Assembly: GCA_014729665.1 (NCBI GenBank)
Contig: WJJO01000064.1
Span: 1-10,744 of the forward strand
Length of the DNA stretch: 10,744 nt
Direction: 5' to 3'
Origin: Caldifarciminota bacterium
GTDB taxonomy: Bacteria > Hydrothermota > Tepidihabitantia > B3-TA06
Shown here: one piece after another, positions 1-5,015 of the stretch
How positions within the stretch are numbered: position 1 is the first letter of the stretch
Layout: each line of letters opens with the position of its first letter
Program-made: the position numbers and the translations under genes
Notes under the pieces: model-generated
The model's input: the letters and a program-made list of their open reading frames with translations, nothing else
Database searches by the model: none
What the model was told of the DNA's origin: nothing

Positions 1-110
1 AGTATTACTTGAAGGAGATGGAATTCAGATACAACTACAGAGATTTGACTTTTGACCAGCAGGTGAATAAACTAGTAGAAATACTTATGAGGAAACCAAA
101 TTATGCTTAG
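1..110 (+). pseudogene. C-terminal end of an IS1595-like transposase (cut by window edge)
   Basis: The frame starting at base 3 is open and reads 35 residues to a TAG at 108-110. It begins YYLKEMEFRYNYRDL. A 'YL.E..FRYN.R' segment is what I recall as the C-terminal end of DDE transposases of the IS1595 (ISXO2-like) family, so this is probably the last part of such a gene, with the rest outside the window. It is the only apparent plus-strand gene here, as expected for an independent insertion. Whether the full transposase is intact cannot be judged, because the catalytic residues are not in view; I use 'pseudogene' only to mark it as partial. Family assignment rests on a short segment and is moderate. 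Confidence 0.55.
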
Positions 111-120
111 TAGTTCGATA

Positions 121-138
121 CTAAACTATACAAGACCC
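121..138 (+). mobile_element. Probable right terminal inverted repeat of the IS1595-like element
   Basis: Ten bases after the transposase stop the sequence reads CTAAACTATACAAGACCC, whose outer end in reverse complement starts GGGTCTTG. A GG-rich outer tip shortly after the transposase stop is the expected place for the right end. The following 8 bases (ATGATTAT, 139-146) could be one copy of a target duplication. The left end is outside the window, so the inverted repeat cannot be confirmed. Confidence 0.4.
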
Positions 139-149
139 ATGATTATACT

Positions 150-172
150 GCAGGCTAGAGAGCTTGCGCTCC
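150..172. repeat. REP half-element (b-type hairpin only)
   Basis: GCAGGCT (150-156) pairs with AGCTTGC (161-167) around a 4-base AGAG loop, with one G-T wobble. GCGCTCC follows at 166-172, so on the minus strand the unit starts with the GGAG tetranucleotide. It matches the right half of the complete elements at 2059-2121 and 716-798. The matching left half is absent; in its place is the IS end at 121-138, which suggests the IS split the element. The unit ends 11 bp from the 3' end of the RAYT gene. Confidence 0.7.
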
Positions 173-183
173 ATTCTTAATTC

Positions 184-684
184 TTATTTCTTATTTTCTC
201 CCTCGACCCATGCCCTCCATAACCATTTATAATCATCGGTCTTTTTCACAAGTCCCTTCCTCACGGGATTCTGACATAGATATTCAACCTTGGCTTCAGC
301 ATACTCGTGCGACCGCAGAATTCGATCAAAGGACTCTTTCTGCCACACCTTGCCCTCTCTACCCAATGCCTTATTTATGCTCCGAGCCGAGGCTCCTTTT
401 ATCCTCTGCATAATCTCCGCAAGGCCGTAGGTTCCACCCTCATCATCTGAAAGGGGTGTTATTATCATATGAACGTGATCGGGCATAACAACAACTCCGT
501 GAAGGAAATACTTCTTCTCATGCTCGTGCAGGCAATGCCTAATAACCAGACGCCTTACTGATTCGGGCAGTGTCCATCGTTTATATGTCGAGAAGGTGAT
601 AAAGACAGCCTTCCCTTCCCTTTGGATATGAGGTAGTCTCCGTCGATAGGATCCTTTAGCGGGTTTAGCGGAAGGTCGTTTCAT
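184..684 (-). CDS. REP-associated tyrosine transposase (RAYT, Y1 HUH family)
   Basis: This is a single-strand DNA transposase/endonuclease of the IS200/IS605-related Y1 superfamily, 166 residues, a usual length for RAYTs. The HUH motif is in VMPDHVHMII (H70-V-H72). WQKESFDRILR (114-124) is the conserved segment before the catalytic helix, and Y135 in VEYLCQNPVRKGLV is the expected nucleophile, so all core residues are present. An in-frame GTG at 709-711 would add 9 residues, but I prefer the ATG at 682-684 because it has an AAAGGA Shine-Dalgarno (692-697) 7 bases upstream. RAYTs bind and cleave REP hairpins at a GTAG/GGAG foot. GGAG-footed hairpins lie directly on both sides (150-172 and 716-798), so these are the probable substrates. 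The gene looks intact. Confidence 0.9.
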   Translation of the reverse strand: MKRPSAKPAKGSYRRRLPHIQREGKAVFITFSTYKRWTLPESVRRLVIRHCLHEHEKKYFLHGVVVMPDHVHMIITPLSDDEGGTYGLAEIMQRIKGASARSINKALGREGKVWQKESFDRILRSHEYAEAKVEYLCQNPVRKGLVKKTDDYKWLWRAWVEGENKK

Positions 685-715
685 AAGTAAATCCTTTCTC
701 TTAATACACACACGT

Positions 716-798
716 GGAGCGCACCCTCATCGTGCCCCCGTCGGGTACTCCAGGGTGAAAATAGAGGACTGTATCTGTAGGCTGAGTGTCTGCGCTCC
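716..798. repeat. REP pair (BIME-like) immediately upstream of the RAYT gene
   Basis: The outer arms GGAGCGC (716-722) and GCGCTCC (792-798) are perfect inverted repeats. The left hairpin has stem CACCCT (722-727) and AGGGTG (752-757), but its loop is enlarged to 24 bases and contains a second small hairpin (GTGCCC/GGGTAC, one wobble). The right hairpin, GTAGGCT (777-783) with TGTCTGC (787-793), is degenerate, with two wobbles and a T-T mismatch. The linker keeps the ATAG...CTGTATCTG pattern shared with the element at 840-896. The element begins 5 bp beyond the possible GTG start of the RAYT gene. Confidence 0.75.
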
Positions 799-839
799 AA
801 AGATTTTAAATAACAATACACATATGAAAGACCACGCAC

Positions 840-896
840 GGAGCGCATCCTCTCCAGGATGCAAAATAGTGAACTGTATCTGCAGGCCTGCGCTCC
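840..896. repeat. REP pair (BIME-like) between the RAYT and Rieske genes
   Basis: Outer arms GGAGCGC (840-846) and GCGCTCC (890-896) flank two hairpins. The left one is GCATCCT (845-851) with AGGATGC (856-862) around a CTCC loop. Compared with GCACCCT/AGGGTGC at 2064-2080, both sides of the stem changed together (C-G to T-A), which is compensatory covariation. The right hairpin is shortened to the loopless palindrome GCAGGCCTGC (882-891). The element ends 14 bp from the 3' end of the oxygenase gene. Confidence 0.8.
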
Positions 897-910
897 ATAC
901 TTGCTTCCAT

Positions 911-1879
911 TTATCTCTTCTTTTGAAGCTTCTCCCTGTACTTCCTGTAGAGTACTATGGGATTATCCCCTTGGATTAGATTCTCACCAATCTTGAGACC
1001 GGAGGGCTTGGGCTGCTGTGTTTCGACAACGCGTCTGTCCTGGTGGGCTATCCTGATGTTGCCCCTGCCCCCTATCCAGTTTACGAATTGTTTTAACCCG
1101 GGCACCTTGATGAATCTCTGGTAGAACCTCAAGTATGCAACAGTGTGTGCCTCATCGACCGGAGCAAATGCAATCATCACCCTCAGGTCGTCTGAGATGA
1201 CGTTCTGCCAGATGTTCGGATAGATGAAGTAGAGGTACACAGGGGAGGAGGACTTGTCTATCTGCGATGGTTTTGCAGGCCTTGTCCTGCCGTCGTCAAC
1301 TGCGTTCCGCATCCATACCCGGATTGCCGAGCCTTCGAGTTCTGCCAGAGGCCCGTGCACCAGTGTCTTATTACCCCTGCCGATGGTGTTGTAGTGTACG
1401 AACGGCAGGTGGACCACGTCAAGCTGGTTCTCTATGACACGCGAGTAGTGGGCGTCCCACGGATCGGCAACGGTGGAGTAGGAGAAGTCCGAACCGAGGT
1501 TGTCGAACCACGGGATCTCAGGGAGTTTTTTTGCCTCGCCCCAGAATATCCATATCAAGCCGTGAGCGTCAAGGGCAGGATAGGACGGCACCTTGAAGTT
1601 TCGAGGAACCGCTGCGTTGCGTCCGTTTGCCGGAATCAGTATCCCTTTGCCCGAGGTGTCGTAGCGAAAGCCGTGGAACGGACACTGGACAGAACCTGAG
1701 ATAATCTTGCCGCAGGAGAGCTTGACCCCGCGGTGCGCGCACTTGTCCGCAAGGCACCCGATAGCGCCGTCCGTATTGCGCCAGAAAACTAGCTTCTCCC
1801 CCATCCGGGTAACCCCGAGGAGCTTCCCCTTCTTTATCTCCTTGGAGTCGAGAACTGCGTACCATTGATTTCTTATCAT
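911..1879 (-). CDS. Rieske-type non-heme iron oxygenase, alpha subunit-like
   Basis: Rieske oxygenases use a [2Fe-2S] cluster and a mononuclear iron to hydroxylate, demethylate or desaturate substrates. The Rieske site is C47-A-H49 and C66-PF-H69 (about residues 1-110). The catalytic domain carries ENQLDVVHLPFVH, giving D154, H157 and H162, and the likely third iron ligand is D281 in HQDRRVVETQQ. At 322 residues it is on the short side for the family. The start is the ATG at 1877-1879, preceded by an AAGGAG Shine-Dalgarno (1885-1890). No ferredoxin or reductase partner is encoded in the window, so electrons must come from a gene elsewhere. The gene stands alone between two blocks of REP repeats. 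The substrate cannot be predicted; the C-terminal region loosely resembles PaO/vanillate-demethylase-like single-component oxygenases. Confidence 0.88.
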   Translation of the reverse strand: MIRNQWYAVLDSKEIKKGKLLGVTRMGEKLVFWRNTDGAIGCLADKCAHRGVKLSCGKIISGSVQCPFHGFRYDTSGKGILIPANGRNAAVPRNFKVPSYPALDAHGLIWIFWGEAKKLPEIPWFDNLGSDFSYSTVADPWDAHYSRVIENQLDVVHLPFVHYNTIGRGNKTLVHGPLAELEGSAIRVWMRNAVDDGRTRPAKPSQIDKSSSPVYLYFIYPNIWQNVISDDLRVMIAFAPVDEAHTVAYLRFYQRFIKVPGLKQFVNWIGGRGNIRIAHQDRRVVETQQPKPSGLKIGENLIQGDNPIVLYRKYREKLQKKR

Positions 1880-1897
1880 TATGTCTCCTTTCTTTCA

Positions 1898-1933
1898 CCC
1901 CACGGATCTGATGCGCATCTCCGCGGGGACCCC
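1898..1933. repeat. GC-rich hairpin with CGGGGACCCC tail, in the oxygenase 5' leader
   Basis: CCCC (1898-1901) pairs with GGGG (1925-1928) and CGGA (1903-1906) with TCCG (1920-1923), separated by one A-C mismatch. An inner GAT/ATC stem lies across TCTGATGCGCATC, and ACCCC follows (1929-1933). A hairpin with the same outer frame and the same CGGGGACCCC tail lies at 8435-8470 on the other strand. The structure lies between a candidate promoter and the Shine-Dalgarno of the Rieske gene, so it would be transcribed in the leader and could affect translation or mRNA stability. Confidence 0.5.
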
Positions 1934-1945
1934 AGTGATTGTTCA

Positions 1946-1973
1946 ATTTTAGTCTGATATTTCCACCTCGCAA
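1946..1973 (-). promoter_or_regulatory. Candidate promoter for the Rieske oxygenase gene
   Basis: On the minus strand TTGCGA (1968-1973) and TAAAAT (1946-1951) are separated by 16 bp, a fair sigma70-type match. It would give a leader of about 60 bases that includes the GC-rich hairpin at 1898-1928. Confidence 0.35.
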
Positions 1974-1989
1974 GCAGGTTTCGCTCCAT
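1972..1989. repeat. Possible degenerate REP unit
   Basis: On the minus strand this reads GGAGCGAAACCTGCTTGC. It starts with the GGAGCG foot, and ACCT can pair with AGGT a few bases further on (1964-1967). It resembles the left half of the REP pair but without the usual 7-bp stem. Weak; it overlaps the -35 of the candidate oxygenase promoter. Confidence 0.25.
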
Positions 1990-2058
1990 TCGGGCACTCT
2001 CTATAACAGAGGGGGACTGGTTAAGAGCCTGTCCACCAAACCGTCAAAAAAAAAGAAC

Positions 2059-2121
2059 GGAGCGCACCCTCTCAGGGTGCCAAATAGTGGTTTACATCTG
2101 CAGGCTGAGAGCCTGCGCTCC
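2059..2121. repeat. Best-preserved REP pair (BIME-like)
   Basis: Outer arms GGAGCGC (2059-2065) and GCGCTCC (2115-2121) extend to 8 bp with C2058/G2122. The left hairpin is GCACCCT (2064-2070), loop CTC, AGGGTGC (2074-2080). The right hairpin is GCAGGCT (2100-2106), loop GAG, AGCCTGC (2110-2116). Both stems are perfect 7-mers with 3-base loops. Read on the opposite strand, the right half is GGAGC + stem + CTC loop + stem, the same design as the left, so this is two REP units in inverted orientation joined by a linker of about 19 bases. Confidence 0.88.
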
Positions 2122-2155
2122 GTTTCATCGAACTGTGAATTGAATTCCTCTACCT

Positions 2156-2177
2156 GAATACTAAAAGTCTGCGCTCC
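2156..2177. repeat. Degenerate REP half-element (b-type)
   Basis: GAATACT (2156-2162), loop AAA, AGTCTGC (2166-2172), then GCGCTCC to 2177. Aligned to the right half at 2100-2121 the spacing is identical, but two of seven stem pairs are lost. It lies 34 bp beyond the complete element. Together with the neighbouring element it makes a 120-bp cluster. Confidence 0.55.
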
Positions 2178-2218
2178 AAACATTCTCTTTCAATAAACAC
2201 ACAGTTCATTTAAACTTA

Positions 2219-2242
2219 ATGCGCTTCCGCGGGTATCCCGGG
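2219..2242. repeat. Possible partial copy of the GC-rich repeat
   Basis: AATGCGCTTCCGCGGGTATC followed by CCGG resembles ATGCGCATCTCCGCGGGGAC at 1911-1930. CGGGTATCCCG forms a short hairpin with a 3-base loop. The left arm seen at 1898-1906 is missing. The bases between this and the REP half-element (2178-2218) hold nothing I recognise. Confidence 0.3.
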
Positions 2243-2247
2243 AAACG

Positions 2248-2324
2248 TCTATCATTTGTATAGCTTTTGTGAATCATTTGAGTAACTTCTGAGTATCTTT
2301 TGTGTAGCTTTTGAGTAACTTATT
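2248..2324. repeat. Seven imperfect 11-bp tandem repeats downstream of cinA
   Basis: Units start at 2248, 2259, 2270, 2281, 2292, 2303 and 2314. Examples are TATAGCTTTTG, AGTATCTTTTG, TGTAGCTTTTG and AGTAACTTCTG; the approximate consensus is WGTADCTTTTG. The last unit ends at the base before the cinA stop codon (2325-2327). Eleven bases is close to one helical turn. It has no open reading frame and no hairpin, so it is not an obvious terminator. Confidence 0.75.
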
Positions 2325-3548
2325 TCAAAGGCTCAGCAGATGCCTGCGGAGCATATCCAGTGCTGTAACTGCTGTTCTTTCACGTACATACGCACGGTCG
2401 CTCGGGAAAACGTAACGCTTGACTGTGTTTGCGCCGTCGGAGCTTGCAAGTCCAATATATACGAGACCTACGGGCTTTTTACGAGTTCCGCCCCCAGGCC
2501 CTGCAATACCAGTATTGCTCAAGCCGTAAGTTGCTTTAAATCGGGCACATACGCCCTCAGCCATGGCACGCGCAACCTGCTCGGAAACGGCTCCGTGTTT
2601 GGCTAATATATCGCTAGAAACACCGAGAAACTCTTTTTTTGCGTCGTTAGAGTACGCCACTATACCCCCCAAAAGGTAGTCAGAACAGCCCGGGACGTCC
2701 ACCACACGGCTCGTAAGTAACCCACCTGCGACACTTTCGGCAATCGCAAGGGTCTCACCACGCGCCCTCAGCATCTCCCCAACCACCTGAGTTAATGAAC
2801 GGTGGTCTTCTGTAAATATCGTATCTCCAAGCACTTGTCGCAATTCGATGAGGAGGGCATCGCTTCCCGGCGAGAAGGAGAGGTCAACTGCCCCTACCTG
2901 CGGAAGATACGAAACTTTAACATTTTGGTGGCGTTCGAGTACCGGTTCGATGAGTCTTGCAAGTTCAGTTTCTACGGTATTTACGGTACGCAGAAAGATT
3001 GTTTGTTCAGTGGAGGTTTGGGGGTAGTTTTGGCAGAACCAGTCTGCAAGCGGTCCTGCGGCAATAACGCGAACCTCACGGGGAACACCTGGCAGGCAAA
3101 CTAGCGTCCTGCCTGCGTTTGTGAGTATGAGACCGGGTGCCGCACCAACCGGATTAGTAAGGAGATCGGCTCCTTCGGGTATATCTGCCTGGGTTTCACC
3201 CATCTCCGAGAGCTTGCGCCCCAGTCTTTGATATCTGCGTTTCATGACCTTCAGATAACGTTCGTCCCGCCTGAGCCTTCGATTAAATATCATTGCCGCA
3301 ACTGCTCTGGTATAATCGTCGGATGTGGGACCCAGTCCTCCACAGGTTATCACGAAAGACGATCTCTCAAGGGCTTTAGTGATTATCTCCTTAAGGCGAA
3401 CGGGCTCGTCAGGGGCAAAGGTTACTTGTAACACGTTGATACCTAAAGACTTAAGGTATGAGGCAAGATACGGGGTGTTGGCATCCTGGACCGAGCCGGA
3501 AAGGATCTCGTCTCCGATGATTACAAGTTCAGCGTTAGTATGTGTCAT
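2325..3548 (-). CDS. cinA: CinA: nicotinamide-nucleotide amidohydrolase / ADP-ribose pyrophosphatase-type protein
   Basis: Two-domain CinA of 407 residues, full family length. The N-terminal MoCF-like (COG1058) domain has IGDEILSG (11-18) and GGLGPTSDDYT (70-80). The C-terminal PncC domain, about residues 250-407, has AESVAGG (270-276), YSNDAK (299-304) and GIAGPGGGT (347-355). The family cleans up damaged or spent pyridine nucleotides: PncC deamidates NMN to nicotinic acid mononucleotide, and the COG1058 domain cleaves ADP-ribose. The usual AESCTGG is AESVAGG here, so the presumed catalytic Ser and the downstream Lys remain but two neighbours differ. The ATG lies 2 bases after the pgpA stop with no strong Shine-Dalgarno, which points to translational coupling. 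It is the last gene of the operon. Confidence 0.93.
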   Translation of the reverse strand: MTHTNAELVIIGDEILSGSVQDANTPYLASYLKSLGINVLQVTFAPDEPVRLKEIITKALERSSFVITCGGLGPTSDDYTRAVAAMIFNRRLRRDERYLKVMKRRYQRLGRKLSEMGETQADIPEGADLLTNPVGAAPGLILTNAGRTLVCLPGVPREVRVIAAGPLADWFCQNYPQTSTEQTIFLRTVNTVETELARLIEPVLERHQNVKVSYLPQVGAVDLSFSPGSDALLIELRQVLGDTIFTEDHRSLTQVVGEMLRARGETLAIAESVAGGLLTSRVVDVPGCSDYLLGGIVAYSNDAKKEFLGVSSDILAKHGAVSEQVARAMAEGVCARFKATYGLSNTGIAGPGGGTRKKPVGLVYIGLASSDGANTVKRYVFPSDRAYVRERTAVTALDMLRRHLLSL

Positions 3549-3550
3549 AC

Positions 3551-4042
3551 TCAGTAACCATATATCAACGGTATAGGTATGAGTGCTATAATCCGCAGTA
3601 TCCCGTTGGCGATAAGGCCTGCGGCAAGATCGTCAAGCATGACACCCCAGCCCCCCGGGAGTCGTTCGATTGATTTTATTGGCGGCGGTTTCAGGATGTC
3701 CAGCATCCTGAATATACCAAATCCCAGCGCAAAGATGATTAGCCTGCCCCATATAGATTCCGGCATCGGCAGCCAGAGAAGTGCAAGGAGCATGCCTGCA
3801 AACTCGTCTAGGGTGATACGTTTATCGTCGTGTTCCCAGCCGCATCTGTGGGCATGGAAAGAACCCCACACCCCCAACAAGGAGATAACGATTATGACAG
3901 ATGCAAGTATCAGGGGATGAGTTCCAAGGAACCAGACTAAAGGCAGTGCAACAAGACTAGCTAGGGTACCTCCCCCTTTCGGTATATATCCTGTACCGAA
4001 AACAGAAAGGCCTAACCTTAAAGCGAGGTTAGGCCTTTTCAT
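3551..4042 (-). CDS. pgpA: Phosphatidylglycerophosphatase A
   Basis: PgpA removes the phosphate from phosphatidylglycerophosphate at the inner membrane to give phosphatidylglycerol. The protein has 163 residues, normal for the family. Visible signatures are GTGYIPKGGGTLASL (16-30; usually P-x-x-P-G-T), TLDEFAGM (78-84, acidic pair D79/E80), FRMLDILKPPPI (111-122) and GVMLDDLAAG (133-142, D137/D138). Hydrophobic stretches near 30-60, 82-92 and 100-112 fit membrane segments. It follows secF by 22 bases, with an AAAGGG Shine-Dalgarno-like site upstream of the ATG. Codons 2-12 form a strong hairpin (see 4006-4038), so expression may be set by how well ribosomes initiate here. The position in the alignment with E. 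coli PgpA supports this start. Confidence 0.92.
   Translation of the reverse strand: MKRPNLALRLGLSVFGTGYIPKGGGTLASLVALPLVWFLGTHPLILASVIIVISLLGVWGSFHAHRCGWEHDDKRITLDEFAGMLLALLWLPMPESIWGRLIIFALGFGIFRMLDILKPPPIKSIERLPGGWGVMLDDLAAGLIANGILRIIALIPIPLIYGY
4006..4038 (-). promoter_or_regulatory. Perfect 13-bp hairpin inside the first codons of pgpA
   Basis: AAAGGCCTAACCT (4006-4018) is the exact reverse complement of 4026-4038, with a 7-base loop. The structure begins one base after the pgpA ATG. On the minus strand it is followed by CTGTTTTC, so it also looks like a Rho-independent terminator without a clean U tract. It could attenuate pgpA-cinA relative to secDF, or block ribosome access to the start. 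Confidence 0.7.
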
Positions 4043-4064
4043 TTCTACACCCTTTCAGGACTTA

Positions 4065-5006
4065 TTAACGCTTCTTCTTTCGGGAAGGGAATATTCTATC
4101 CATCTCGACGACCACGGGTGCAACGATGAACGCAGATGAGTAGGTTCCGATGATTACACCTACGGTCATAATCATTGCGAAGGGGTAAATAGCCGTGCCC
4201 CCTGCAAAGATAGCAAGTGATACTGCCACAAAAAGGGTCGTAATAGATGTAACAAGTGTGCGTGAAAGGGCCGCATTGATTCCCGCGTCGACGTTTTCTG
4301 CAAGACCTGCACCACGTCGGGTTTTGATTAACTCCTGTATACGCTTGGAAACGACTATTGAGTCGTTAACCGAGTAACCCACGATAGTCAGGAACGCCGC
4401 TATAGCGGTAATATCCAGTCTGACCCCGAGCAGGGTAACGATACCTAGGGTAATCCATACGTCATGGATTACGGCTAATACCGTCCCGATACCGAACTTG
4501 AAATCGATTCTGATACCGATATAGATAAGAACCAACGCGAAACCGATTAATAGGGCCAGGATAGCCTTCCACTGCAGTTCTCTTCCGAATGCGGCTGATA
4601 CCGTCTCCTCCCCGGTTATCTCAATCGCCTGGTCGGGATAACGGCTCTGGAACTCCTCGAGCATTACGGTACTAAAGGTCTTCTGCGCTTCTTCATCAAC
4701 TAATTCGGTCTTTGGAGGAATCTGAATCTGGTAGGTGGTCGTACCGGTTGAAACGTCCTGGATTCTGAATATCTTAACCTCGGTTTCACCCAGATCGGAA
4801 AGCACCATCCTGATCTCATCGGTAGAAATATCCTCTGAGAAGCTGACACCAATCTTCGAACCGCCTAAGAAATCTATTCCGTAATTAGGACCGCCCTTGA
4901 TAAGGAGCAGCACCAAGGTCAGTACGATAAGGGCACCCGATACGATAAAGCCTATGTATCGGTACTGGCTGAAACGAATATGTGTCTCTTTCAGTATCTT
5001 CAGCAT
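4065..5006 (-). CDS. secF: Protein translocase subunit SecF
   Basis: SecF pairs with SecD in the inner membrane and uses the proton gradient to help pull exported proteins through SecYEG. Membrane segment 1 is at about 19-37. GIDFLGGSKIGVSF (about 43-56) is the family's first conserved block, and VGYSVNDSIVVSKRIQEL (about 209-226) is the second, carried in the C-terminal bundle of five further segments. The protein ends in a basic RKKKR tail. Length (313) is typical. Two ATGs are adjacent (5007-5009 and 5004-5006). The Shine-Dalgarno AAGGAGG (5011-5017) overlaps the secD stop and leaves 1 base before the first ATG but 4 before the second, so I choose the second. secD-secF are tightly coupled. 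Confidence 0.96.
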   Translation of the reverse strand: MLKILKETHIRFSQYRYIGFIVSGALIVLTLVLLLIKGGPNYGIDFLGGSKIGVSFSEDISTDEIRMVLSDLGETEVKIFRIQDVSTGTTTYQIQIPPKTELVDEEAQKTFSTVMLEEFQSRYPDQAIEITGEETVSAAFGRELQWKAILALLIGFALVLIYIGIRIDFKFGIGTVLAVIHDVWITLGIVTLLGVRLDITAIAAFLTIVGYSVNDSIVVSKRIQELIKTRRGAGLAENVDAGINAALSRTLVTSITTLFVAVSLAIFAGGTAIYPFAMIMTVGVIIGTYSSAFIVAPVVVEMDRIFPSRKKKR

Positions 5007-5015
5007 CATTCCTCC

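Noticed and set aside
1355..1699. Plus-strand open frame of 114 codons within the Rieske gene
   Set aside because: It lies wholly opposite a clear oxygenase with all metal ligands, and its translation resembles no family.
1569..1997. Minus-strand 142-codon frame overlapping the oxygenase start
   Set aside because: It is an alternative frame of the oxygenase gene and its leader, and the oxygenase frame carries the Rieske motif.
150..2177. Spaced repeats considered as a CRISPR array
   Set aside because: Spacing is irregular, the units are two-hairpin elements with homologous linkers, and no cas gene is nearby.
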